This document shows positions 44,529 through 52,484 of a DNA stretch of 64,000 nucleotides, piece after piece. How positions within the stretch are numbered: the first letter of the stretch is position 1; the number at the start of each line of letters is the position of its first letter. Made by a program: the position numbers and the translations under genes. The notes under the pieces are model-generated. The model did not search any database. It had not been told where the DNA came from and saw only the letters and a list, made by a program, of their open reading frames with translations. The stretch comes from Paracoccus aurantiacus. Its GTDB lineage: Bacteria; Pseudomonadota; Alphaproteobacteria; Rhodobacterales; Rhodobacteraceae. Location of the stretch: positions 992,001 to 1,056,000 of the forward strand of contig NZ_VOPL01000001.1 in NCBI RefSeq assembly GCF_007993065.1, in the 5' to 3' direction.

Positions 44529-45214
44529 TCGCCCGCCCCGGCCCTGCGCAGCGTGCGCAGCCGCGCATATTGCGCGCGCTCCATATGGCGGCGCATCGCG
44601 GCCTCTGCCGCGGCACCGTCGCGATTCAGAAGGGCGTCGATCACATCCTGATGTTCGTCGACCGCTTCGCGCGCCCGCTCGGGCACGGACATGCTGGACG
44701 CGCCAAGGATAAGCAGCGTGTTTTCCACCGTCGCCATCGAGCGTAACAGGAACCGGTTGCGCGCGGCGTCGAACAGAAGCTTGTGGAATTGCCGGTTCAG
44801 CGCGATGACGCGGTCGGGCTCTGCGGTCGCAGCGCGCATTTCGTCATTGATGACGCGCAACTCCTCAAGCTCGACAGGAGATGCCGCGCGCGCGGCCAGA
44901 CGCGCCGCCGTGCCCTCCATCACCATGCGCATCTCGTAAAGCTCCATCAGCTCTGCATAGTCGAGCTTGCGGACCGCGGCCCCGCTGCGCGGCTGATGAT
45001 CGACCAGCCCTTCCGCCTCCAGCCTCCGGATCGCCTCGCGGACGGGGGTGCGGCTGACGGCCAGCCTGTCGGCGATCTCTGTCTCTCGCAGGCGACTGCC
45101 GGGCGGCAGCGTGCCGGCCCGGATTTCCTCGCACAGACGCTCGTAAACGCTCTGACCATGCAATGCGGGAACCGGCTGCGCTGCTATACGGGTTTTAGAT
45201 TTTTCTGTTTTCAT
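44525..45214 (-). CDS. GntR-family regulator (FCD subfamily)
   Basis: A 229-residue regulator. The N-terminal winged helix is clear: SVYERLCEEIRAGTLPPGSRL, then EIADRLAVSRTPVREAIRRLEAEGLV. A C-terminal FCD ligand domain contains ELYEMRMVMEGTAARLAA and EHQDVIDALLNRD with metal-binding histidines typical of FCD proteins. It heads the tcuA-tcuB operon and diverges from the AbrB-type gene across 31 bp that hold a palindrome, its probable operator. Salmonella's TcuR is LysR-type, so regulation here differs. The inducer is presumably a tri- or dicarboxylate (inference). Confidence 0.9.
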   Translation of the reverse strand: MKTEKSKTRIAAQPVPALHGQSVYERLCEEIRAGTLPPGSRLRETEIADRLAVSRTPVREAIRRLEAEGLVDHQPRSGAAVRKLDYAELMELYEMRMVMEGTAARLAARAASPVELEELRVINDEMRAATAEPDRVIALNRQFHKLLFDAARNRFLLRSMATVENTLLILGASSMSVPERAREAVDEHQDVIDALLNRDGAAAEAAMRRHMERAQYARLRTLRRAGAGE

Positions 45215-45219
45215 CCTGC

Positions 45220-45241
45220 ATCCATCGGTATACTAGTGGAT
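45220..45241. promoter_or_regulatory. Concentric palindrome between gntR and the AbrB-type gene (probable operator)
   Basis: ATCCA-N3-GTATAC-N3-TGGAT spans 22 bp. The central palindrome GTATAC (45228-45233) and the outer arms share the same dyad centre (45230/45231), and 16 of 22 bases are symmetric. It fills most of the 31-bp divergent gap, so a bound regulator would control both genes. TATACT (45229-45234) is also a good plus-strand -10 box, placing transcription start almost at the ATG at 45246. Confidence 0.55.
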
Positions 45242-45245
45242 ACAA

Positions 45246-46322
45246 ATGCGTCAAGTCATAACCCGATCATCGAAAATCTTCACCCGCCGCCGCCTCGGCA
45301 CGCTTGTGCTGGCCGCAGCGGGCACCTTCGTATTTTCCAGACTTGGCCTGCCGCTGCCGTTTCTGTTCGGCCCGATGTTCGCTTGCCTGCTGGCCGCGCT
45401 TTTCGGGGCACCGTTGCAGGGCGTGCCGCCGGTTTCCTCGGCCGCGCGGACCATTCTGGGCGTTGCGGTCGGTGCATCAATCACACCGCAGGTTATTCAT
45501 CAGCTTCCGCAGATGGCCGGCTCCGTTGCCTTCGTTCCGCTCTATATCCTTGTGATCGGCGCGATCGGCGTCCCTTATTTCCATCGCATCTGCGGGTTCG
45601 ATCTGGCCACGTCCTATTTCGCCGCGATGCCGGGCGGTCTTCAGGACATGGTCGTTTTCGGGAAAGAGGCCGGGGGCGATGTGCGCGCGCTTTCACTGAT
45701 CCATGCAACGCGTGTGCTTGTCATCGTGACTATCGTGCCTGCGGTGCTTGTCTATCTGTTCGACCGCCCGCTGGTGCAGCCCATCGGCGCACCGGCGTCC
45801 GAAATGCCGGTGCGCGAACTGCTTCTGATGGCCTTCGCGGCGATCGGTGGCTGGAAAATCGCCGAACGGATCGGACTGTTCGGGGCAGCCATTCTTGGAC
45901 CCATGATCCTGACCGCGATCCTGTCCCTGTCCGGCGTGATCGAACACCGCCCGCCACGCGAAGCGATCCTTGTCGCGCAGTTCTTCATCGGCATGGGCAT
46001 CGGCGTGGGCTATGTCGGGGTGACGCTGCACGAACTTCGCCGCTTCGTTCTTTCGGGAATGGCGTTCGTGGTCATCCTCGCCTTCCTGACCTTCGCCGTG
46101 ACGGAGATCGTCGTCCAGCTCGGCTTTGCGTCGCCGGTGGAGGGCTTCCTGTCCTACGCACCGGGCGGGCAGGCGGAAATGGCGGTGCTGGCGATCGTTG
46201 CGGGCGCCGATCTTGGCTTCGTCGTCGTCCATCACCTTGCCCGCCTGACGCTGGTGATCCTTGGCGCGCCGATCTTTGCTTCGGCAATGGGGCTGCGTGG
46301 CGAGAAAGCCGAGAAGGATTAG
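45246..46322 (+). CDS. AbrB-family membrane protein (putative transporter)
   Basis: A 358-residue polytopic membrane protein with two similar halves: LPFLFGPMFACLLAALFG ... ILGVAVGASITP, and later AAILGPMILTAILSLSG ... FFIGMGIGVGYVG. This duplicated 'GPMxxxxL...G..iG..i' pattern is the AbrB-duplication membrane family (not the AbrB DNA-binding regulator), often annotated as a putative ammonia monooxygenase or transporter. The motif AMPGGLQDMVVFG is also typical. The ATG has no ribosome binding site and the likely -10 box is only 11 bp upstream, suggesting a leaderless or near-leaderless transcript. Its substrate is unknown; the tcu/tct context suggests an organic acid. Confidence 0.8.
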   Translation: MRQVITRSSKIFTRRRLGTLVLAAAGTFVFSRLGLPLPFLFGPMFACLLAALFGAPLQGVPPVSSAARTILGVAVGASITPQVIHQLPQMAGSVAFVPLYILVIGAIGVPYFHRICGFDLATSYFAAMPGGLQDMVVFGKEAGGDVRALSLIHATRVLVIVTIVPAVLVYLFDRPLVQPIGAPASEMPVRELLLMAFAAIGGWKIAERIGLFGAAILGPMILTAILSLSGVIEHRPPREAILVAQFFIGMGIGVGYVGVTLHELRRFVLSGMAFVVILAFLTFAVTEIVVQLGFASPVEGFLSYAPGGQAEMAVLAIVAGADLGFVVVHHLARLTLVILGAPIFASAMGLRGEKAEKD

Positions 46323-46359
46323 AAAAATTCATTTAACGTTCAGATTAATGCGTTTGATT

Positions 46360-46403
46360 TATAATTGAACGGCTGACATCCTCCGCTTGACGACGTTGCG
46401 TCA
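46360..46403 (+). promoter_or_regulatory. Predicted promoter and inverted repeat upstream of tctC
   Basis: A perfect TATAAT (46360-46365) lies in an AT-rich island; the -35 region is poor (GTTCAG, 16 bp away). Twenty-two bases downstream is TGACG-N6-CGTCA (46388-46403), a small inverted repeat that could be an operator. The 134-bp gap ends with AGGGAGGA, a strong ribosome binding site 5 bp before the tctC ATG. Confidence 0.4.
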
Positions 46404-46456
46404 GCGATGTCGTTCCTTGCGGCGACAGCGGCAGGGAACAGCAAAGGGAGGAATTC

Positions 46457-47536
46457 ATGAACTATCATCACACGACCGCTCTGGCCGCGATCATGGCAGC
46501 CGCGATGGGCACCACCGCCGGTGCGCAGTCGCTGGAAGGCAAGACAGTCGAATATGTTATTCCATTCTCGGAATCAGGCGGCTCCTCGCAATGGGCGAAT
46601 TTCTATGTGCCACTGCTCTCGAAGGCGCTGCCCGGCGCGCCCACTATGGTCGTCCGCTATCGGCCCGGCGCCGGTTCGACCGAGGGCGCGAACTGGTTTC
46701 AGGGCCAGCAGGACAAGGGCGACGGCACGCTGATCTTCGGGGATTCCGGCTCGACCAAGTTCCCCTATCTTCTGGGCGACCCCCGCGTGCGCTATGAATA
46801 CAAGGAATGGAAGCCGGTCCTCGCTTCGGCCACGGGTGGCGTCGTCTATCTGCCGCCCGACCTGGGAGAGCGGTTCGACGGCGACATGGATGACCTGAAG
46901 GACGAGGCTTATCTGTACGGCAGCCAGGGGGCCACGACGCTGGATCTGGTGCCGCTTCTGGCGTTCAAGATGCTGGGCATGACGGTCGATCCCGTGTTCG
47001 GCGTCGAGGGGCGCGGTGACGGGCGCCTGATGTTTGAACGCGGCGAGGCGAATATCGACTATCAGACCTCGTCGGCATATCTGGCGAATGTTCAGCCGCT
47101 TGTCGATGACGGTCTGGCCGTGCCGATCTTCACCTGGGGCGCGCTGGATAATGACGGCAATATCGTCCGCGACCCGACATTCCCCGACCTGCCAAGCTTC
47201 AAGGAAGTCTGCGAGGCGACCGCAGACTGCCCGACCGAGGGTGTCGTCTGGGATGCCTACAAGGCCTTCTTCGTCGCCGGCTTCGCGAACCAGAAAACAA
47301 TCTTCTTGCCGAGTTCCGCACCGCAAGAGGTTGTCGATGCCTACACCGCGGCGATTGAGCAGGTGGTCAATGCCGAAGGCTTCGCCGAAAGCGCCGAGGA
47401 AGTTCTGGGCGCCTATCCACAGATGACCGGCGCTGCGGCAATCGAGGCGACCGAGCAGGCGACGACGATCACGCCAGAGGCAAAGCAATACGTGCTGGAT
47501 TGGCTGAAGGAAGATTACGGCATCACGATGGACTGA
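46457..47536 (+). CDS. tctC: Periplasmic binding protein of a tripartite tricarboxylate transporter (TctC/Bug family)
   Basis: A 359-residue protein with a signal peptide ending near TTAGA/QSLEGK. The mature start KTVEYVIPFSESGGSSQWANF corresponds to the Bug-family 'ixxivpfxxGGxxDxxAR' region that grips carboxylates. It contains RYRPGAGSTEGANW. It captures a di- or tricarboxylate and hands it to TctA/TctB. It lies 72 bp upstream of the membrane component, with its own strong ribosome binding site. The ligand cannot be read from sequence; tricarballylate or aconitate is suggested by tcuAB and the PrpF-like gene. Confidence 0.85.
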   Translation: MNYHHTTALAAIMAAAMGTTAGAQSLEGKTVEYVIPFSESGGSSQWANFYVPLLSKALPGAPTMVVRYRPGAGSTEGANWFQGQQDKGDGTLIFGDSGSTKFPYLLGDPRVRYEYKEWKPVLASATGGVVYLPPDLGERFDGDMDDLKDEAYLYGSQGATTLDLVPLLAFKMLGMTVDPVFGVEGRGDGRLMFERGEANIDYQTSSAYLANVQPLVDDGLAVPIFTWGALDNDGNIVRDPTFPDLPSFKEVCEATADCPTEGVVWDAYKAFFVAGFANQKTIFLPSSAPQEVVDAYTAAIEQVVNAEGFAESAEEVLGAYPQMTGAAAIEATEQATTITPEAKQYVLDWLKEDYGITMD

Positions 47537-47608
47537 CGCCGATGCGCAGTCCTGCGCCTCGCCCGCGACCGGGCGGGGCAACGAACTTAATCTTCAGCGG
47601 AGGTCATG

Positions 47609-49621
47609 ATGGACAGTTTCGCACAAGCCTTGCCACAACTGGGCGCAGCGTTCGCGCTGATCTTCCACCCGACGCAGATCATGTATCTGGTGGGTGGCGT
47701 ACTTCTTGGCCTGTCGATCGGCGTGCTGCCGGGGCTTGGCGGGATTGCGGGCCTCGCGCTGGTGCTGCCGTTCCTTTACGGGATGGACCCGGTTGCCGGT
47801 CTTGCACTGATGATCGGCCTTATCGCCGTTATTCCGACCTCTGACACGTTTTCTTCGGTCCTGCTGGGCATTCCGGGTTCCTCGGCCAGCCAGGCGACGG
47901 TGCTGGACGGCTTTCCGCTGGCCAAACAGGGGCACGCGGCACGCGCGCTGTCGGCGGCCTTTGCCTCATCGCTGTTCGGGGGGTTGTTCGGCGCTATCGT
48001 GCTGACCTTCTTCATCCTGATCGCGCGGCCGCTGATCCTGGCCTTCGGCCTGCCAGAGATGCTGATGATTACCATCCTTGGCCTGTCGATGGTTGCGATC
48101 CTTGCCGGGCGCGTGCCGCTGAAGGGCATTGTCGCGGCAGGTCTGGGCGTGATGGTCGGCACCATCGGCTCTGCGCCGGCGGGCGGCAGCCTGCGCATGT
48201 CCACCTATGACATGCCCTACCTGATGGATGGCTTCCAACTGGTCATCGTCGGTCTGGGCATCTACGCAATACCCGAAATCGTCTCGCTTCTGCGCCATGA
48301 CCGCCCGATCGCGGAAGGCGGTTCGCTTGGCGATGGCTGGGCACAGGGCGTCAAGGACTGGTGGCAGAACAAATGGTTGTCGCTGCGCTGTGCCGTCATC
48401 GGCGTGCTTGTCGGCGTCATTCCCGGCCTTGGCGGATCGGTCGTTGACTGGCTGGCTTATGGTTCTGCCGTACAGACGGCAAAGGACCGTTCCGAATTCG
48501 GAAAGGGCGACATCCGCGGCGTGATCGCACCGGAAAGTTCCAACAACGCCAAAGAGGGCGGCGGCCTGGTACCGACGCTGATCTTCGGCATACCCGGTTC
48601 CGGGTCCATGGCGATCTTTCTCGGCGGGCTGGCGCTTCTGAACATGACGCCGGGGCCGCAGATGGTGCGCAACAACCTTGATATCACCTACACCATCGTG
48701 TGGTCGCTGGCGCTCGCGAACGTCATCGGCGCGGGTCTGTGCATCGTGCTGTCGAAATACATCGCCCGCATGACCACGATCCGCTTCACGGTCATCGCGC
48801 CATACCTGTTCATGATCATTGCCTTTGCTGCCTTCCAGTCGCGCCAGTCGGCGCTGGATCTGGCGACATTGGTGGGCATCGGTATCTTCGGCATCCTGCT
48901 GCGCCGTTTCGACTTTTCGAGACCGGCATTCCTGATCGGTTTCGTGCTGTCGAACCAGACTGAAATTTTCGTTAATCAGGCGTTCCAGATTGCCGGCGCG
49001 CGGTTCCGCCGATCGGCCGAAGCGGGCTGGGACTATCTGCTGTCCCCGATCACCATCGGGTTGCTGATCCTGACGGTCGTATCCGTCGTCGTCGGCATCC
49101 GCGCATCAAAGAACATCCGCGAAAACATCGACGCCCCGACAGGCACCAAGACCGCACCGGCGATCTTCCTTGGCGCGGTGACGCTCTATCTTGCGGTGTC
49201 CTGCATTGATGCCTGGGGCGTCAGCCGCTTTCAGGATCGCATCTTCCCGCTGACCATCGGGCTGGTAACGCTTGCCGGTGCGCTGCTTCTGGGGCTGAGG
49301 ATGCTTCGCGCCCCTGCCGATGACGATGTGTTCATCGATCTCGAAACCGGAGAGGAGGGCGAGGCACCGCATGGGCTGTGGTCCACGCTGGTCTGGTTCG
49401 GTGCGTTGGTTGCGCTGACCTTCGTATTTGGGTTGTTCATCGCGCTGCTGATCTTCCTGCTGGCCTTCTTCCGCGTGCGGGGCCGATTCAACTGGCAACG
49501 GACGGTGCTGGCCACCGCCATCGGTCTGGCCTTCATTTGCGGGCTTGCCGCGGTGCTGGGGCGCGACCTGCCGCCAGGCTATCTGCAGACGCTTTACGAG
49601 CTGCCCTGGCCACTGACCTGA
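47609..49621 (+). CDS. tctA: Fused TctA-TctB membrane component of tripartite tricarboxylate transporter
   Basis: About 670 residues. Positions 1 to about 490 are TctA, with about twelve membrane segments and the duplicated signatures GVLPGLGGIAGLALVLPF and GVIPGLGGSVVDWLAYG, each followed by a GIPGS motif. The remaining 170 or so residues contain four further membrane segments separated by an acidic loop (DDDVFIDLETGEEGE), the layout of TctB. No separate tctB gene is present, so this is a TctA-TctB fusion. I prefer the second ATG (47609), 5 bp after GGAGG; the first (47606) is too close. It works with TctC for high-affinity, sodium- or proton-driven uptake. Confidence 0.87.
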   Translation: MDSFAQALPQLGAAFALIFHPTQIMYLVGGVLLGLSIGVLPGLGGIAGLALVLPFLYGMDPVAGLALMIGLIAVIPTSDTFSSVLLGIPGSSASQATVLDGFPLAKQGHAARALSAAFASSLFGGLFGAIVLTFFILIARPLILAFGLPEMLMITILGLSMVAILAGRVPLKGIVAAGLGVMVGTIGSAPAGGSLRMSTYDMPYLMDGFQLVIVGLGIYAIPEIVSLLRHDRPIAEGGSLGDGWAQGVKDWWQNKWLSLRCAVIGVLVGVIPGLGGSVVDWLAYGSAVQTAKDRSEFGKGDIRGVIAPESSNNAKEGGGLVPTLIFGIPGSGSMAIFLGGLALLNMTPGPQMVRNNLDITYTIVWSLALANVIGAGLCIVLSKYIARMTTIRFTVIAPYLFMIIAFAAFQSRQSALDLATLVGIGIFGILLRRFDFSRPAFLIGFVLSNQTEIFVNQAFQIAGARFRRSAEAGWDYLLSPITIGLLILTVVSVVVGIRASKNIRENIDAPTGTKTAPAIFLGAVTLYLAVSCIDAWGVSRFQDRIFPLTIGLVTLAGALLLGLRMLRAPADDDVFIDLETGEEGEAPHGLWSTLVWFGALVALTFVFGLFIALLIFLLAFFRVRGRFNWQRTVLATAIGLAFICGLAAVLGRDLPPGYLQTLYELPWPLT

Positions 49622-49642
49622 CATCATCCGACGGACACGCAA

Positions 49643-50743
49643 ATGACACAGACTGCGATACCCTATCACTTCATCAGGGGCGGCACCTCGCGCGGCCCCT
49701 ATTTCCGCCGAAGCGATCTGCCGGATGACGAAGCGACCCTGTCGGACGTGCTGATGGCCGTGGTCGGCGCAGGGCATCCGCTGAACATAGACGGCGTGGG
49801 CGGGGGCAATGCCGTGACGACGAAAGTCGCCATGCTCTCGCGCTCGGCCCGCGAGGATTGCGACATCGACTATTTTTTCGCACAGGTCGCAGTGGAAAAG
49901 AGAGAGGTCGATTACCGCCCGACCTGCGGCAATATCCTTGTCGGTGTCGGCCCTGCGGCGATCGAGATGGGGCTTGTCGCGGCTCAGGACGGCGAAACGC
50001 AGGTTCGCATCCATGCCGTGAACACGGGCGCGGTGGTCAATGCGCTTGTCCAGACACCGGGCGGGCGCGTCACCTATGAAGGCGATTTCGAAATCGCCGG
50101 GGTGCCGGGCAGCGCCGCGCCCATCAGGCTCGATTTCATGGAAACGGTCGGTTCGGTCACGGGCGCGCTGCTGCCGACCGGCAATCTGCGCGACGAGATC
50201 GACGGGATCGAGGTCACCTGCATGGACGTCGCGATGCCGGTGATGTTCGCACGAGCCGAGGATTTCGGGCTGACCGGCTATGAAACGCAGTCCGAACTGG
50301 ACGCGAACCGTGCCTTCTTCGACAAGGTAGAGCCGATCCGCCTGAAGGCCGGTGCTCTGATGGGCCTTGGCGATGTCTCGAAATCCGTCGCCCCGAAGAT
50401 CACGCTGCTGGCGAAACCCGCCCATGGCGGCTCGATCACGGCGCGCTACTTCATGCCGTGGTCAACGCATCCGTCCATGGCCGTGACCGGCGCGCAATGC
50501 ATCGCCGCCTGCGCAATCCTGCCCGGAACGGTCGCCGACGGGTTGAGCGACGGGCTGGAAGGCACCCCCGCCCCCGTCACCGTCGCCATAGAACATGCAA
50601 GCGGCACGTTCGAGGTGCTTGTCGATTTCGGCCCGGCAGAGGGCGGGATCGACATCCGCTCTGCCGGGCTGGTGCGGACCGCACGATTGATTGCGCGCGG
50701 CGAGGTGATGGTTCCGACCACGATCTGGGACGGCACGCGCTAG
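49643..50743 (+). CDS. PrpF/GalD-family isomerase (4-oxalomesaconate tautomerase-like)
   Basis: A 366-residue enzyme of the PrpF family with IRGGTSRGPYF at the N-terminus, VGGGNAVTTKVAML, and YRPTCGNILVGVGP, whose Cys is the likely catalytic residue. It ends with HPSMAVTGAQCIAAC. Members isomerise or tautomerise unsaturated tricarboxylates: 2-methyl-trans-aconitate in the methylcitrate pathway, 4-oxalomesaconate in gallate degradation, and trans-aconitate. Next to tcuAB and a Tct transporter, aconitate isomerisation is a reasonable guess. It follows tctA by 21 bp. Confidence 0.83.
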   Translation: MTQTAIPYHFIRGGTSRGPYFRRSDLPDDEATLSDVLMAVVGAGHPLNIDGVGGGNAVTTKVAMLSRSAREDCDIDYFFAQVAVEKREVDYRPTCGNILVGVGPAAIEMGLVAAQDGETQVRIHAVNTGAVVNALVQTPGGRVTYEGDFEIAGVPGSAAPIRLDFMETVGSVTGALLPTGNLRDEIDGIEVTCMDVAMPVMFARAEDFGLTGYETQSELDANRAFFDKVEPIRLKAGALMGLGDVSKSVAPKITLLAKPAHGGSITARYFMPWSTHPSMAVTGAQCIAACAILPGTVADGLSDGLEGTPAPVTVAIEHASGTFEVLVDFGPAEGGIDIRSAGLVRTARLIARGEVMVPTTIWDGTR

Positions 50744-50801
50744 CCTGCGCGACCGAACCGCCGACTGCCGACCCTGACGGAGCCTTGAAGGAGCAACCGC
50801 A

Positions 50802-52484
50802 ATGGCACATCACGTCTATGAAAGCCTTGCCGACAGCTTCGTCGCGGAAGGCGTTGGCACATGTTTCGCGCTTCTGGGCGATGCGAACATGAACTGGGCC
50901 ACTGCGCTTGCAGGGCGCGGCGTCGAAATGGTCTATGTCCGCCACGAACATTGCGCCATCGCGGCCGCAAGCGCCTTTGCCCGCAAGACCGGACAGACCG
51001 GTGTCGCGACGGTGACCTGCGGCCCCGGACTGACGCAGGTGATGACGGCACTGCCCGCCGCCGTGCGCGCCGGCATACCGCTGGTGATCTTCGCGGGTGA
51101 ATCCCCCCTTGGGGCGGCGTGGTATAATCAGGAGATCGACCAGGCCCCGTTCGTCACTGCCACCGGCAGCGCCTATCGCCGACTGCATCACATCCCCCGC
51201 ATGACCGAGGAGATCCGCGACGCCTTTGTTCAGGCGCGTGAAGAGCGCCGACCGGTCGTTCTGGGCGTGCCGTTCGATCTTCAGGCACAAATGCTCGACG
51301 CGCCCCTGAAACAGTCCCCGCCGTCAACCAGGATCATGCCGCAGCTTGCACCGATGCCGGCCAACCCCGCCGCAATCGCTGATCTGGCGGGGCGGATTGG
51401 GCAGGCGCGCCGTGTCGTGGTCATGGCCGGTCTGGGTGCGGTTGCTGCCGGGGCGGGTCCAGCCTGCGCGGCCCTTGCCGACAGGCTCGGCGCGTTGCTG
51501 GCGACCACCCTGCCCGCGCGCGGCCTTTTTCACGGTCATCCCTATTCCCTTGGCGTGGCAGGCGGCTTTTCCAGCACCCTTGCCCGCGCGCTTTTCCAGC
51601 AAGCCGATCTGGTGCTTGCGGTTGGCTGTCGCCTGACCCAGCACAATCTGGACAAGGGCAAGCTTTTCGCCGGGGCCGAGATCGTCCAGATCGACCTGGC
51701 CCCCCGTGCCGTCAGTCAGGGAATGATCCCGGCCACCAGTCACCTTCGCGGCGACGCAAAGCTTTCGGCAGAGGCGCTCCACCTTGCCGTCGCCCCGTCG
51801 CCCGGCTGGCGCAACGACAGGCTGAAGGCGGCAATCGCCGACATGGTGCCCGACACCGCCGATTTTCCGCCAGAGCCGGGGCTTCTGGACCCGCGCGATG
51901 TCGTCGCGGAACTTGACGCCGCGCTGCCCGCAGAATGGCAGATGGTCAACTCCTCGGGCCACTGCTCATTCTTCTTTGCGCATATGAAGCGTCCTCATTC
52001 GCACTTCCTGACAATCCGCGAATTCGGCGCCATCGGAAACGGGATCTCGTATGCGATGGGCGTTGCGGCCGCGCGGCCCGGCGACACGGTGGTCATGTTC
52101 GACGGCGATGGTTCGCTTCTGATGCATGTGCAGGAACTGGAGACGATCCGCCGCCACGGCATGAATATTCTGATCTGCGCGCTGAACGACGGCGCCTATG
52201 GCTCCGAGATCCACAAGCTCCGCGACGAGGGGCTGCCCGATGACGGTGCGGTCTTCGGTCGCGTCGATCTTGGTGCCATTGCGCGCGGCTTCGGGATAGC
52301 GGGCGAACGGATCACCGATCTTTCCGACCTTCCGGCGCAGGTCGCGAAATTCGCGCGGACCGGAGGCGCGGCGGTCTGGGACTTCCCGGTGTCTGACAAG
52401 ATCGCCTCGCCTGTGATCCGGCGCGCCCATCCGGGCGGGCATTGTGGAACCGAAAGACCCGTCGATATCGAGGCGCTGCTATGA
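50802..52484 (+). CDS. Thiamine diphosphate-dependent enzyme (acetolactate synthase/decarboxylase-like)
   Basis: A 560-residue protein with the three-domain ThDP layout. The N-terminal domain has YVRHEHCAIAAASAFA, whose Glu activates the cofactor, and VTCGPGLTQVMTALP. The middle domain is degenerate FAD/Rossmann-like. The C-terminal domain has the cofactor motif GDGSLLMHVQELETIRRHGMN...LNDGAYGSE. An AAGGAG ribosome binding site is 8 bp upstream. The N- and C-terminal motifs fit acetolactate synthase or 2-oxoacid decarboxylases, but the catabolic context argues against amino-acid biosynthesis. It probably decarboxylates or ligates a 2-oxo acid made earlier in the pathway. Exact substrate unknown. 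Confidence 0.8.
   Translation: MAHHVYESLADSFVAEGVGTCFALLGDANMNWATALAGRGVEMVYVRHEHCAIAAASAFARKTGQTGVATVTCGPGLTQVMTALPAAVRAGIPLVIFAGESPLGAAWYNQEIDQAPFVTATGSAYRRLHHIPRMTEEIRDAFVQAREERRPVVLGVPFDLQAQMLDAPLKQSPPSTRIMPQLAPMPANPAAIADLAGRIGQARRVVVMAGLGAVAAGAGPACAALADRLGALLATTLPARGLFHGHPYSLGVAGGFSSTLARALFQQADLVLAVGCRLTQHNLDKGKLFAGAEIVQIDLAPRAVSQGMIPATSHLRGDAKLSAEALHLAVAPSPGWRNDRLKAAIADMVPDTADFPPEPGLLDPRDVVAELDAALPAEWQMVNSSGHCSFFFAHMKRPHSHFLTIREFGAIGNGISYAMGVAAARPGDTVVMFDGDGSLLMHVQELETIRRHGMNILICALNDGAYGSEIHKLRDEGLPDDGAVFGRVDLGAIARGFGIAGERITDLSDLPAQVAKFARTGGAAVWDFPVSDKIASPVIRRAHPGGHCGTERPVDIEALL

Noticed and set aside
45246..46322. Ammonia monooxygenase subunit
   Set aside because: AbrB-family membrane proteins are often mislabelled this way; there are no AmoA/B/C features, only the duplicated transporter-like pattern.
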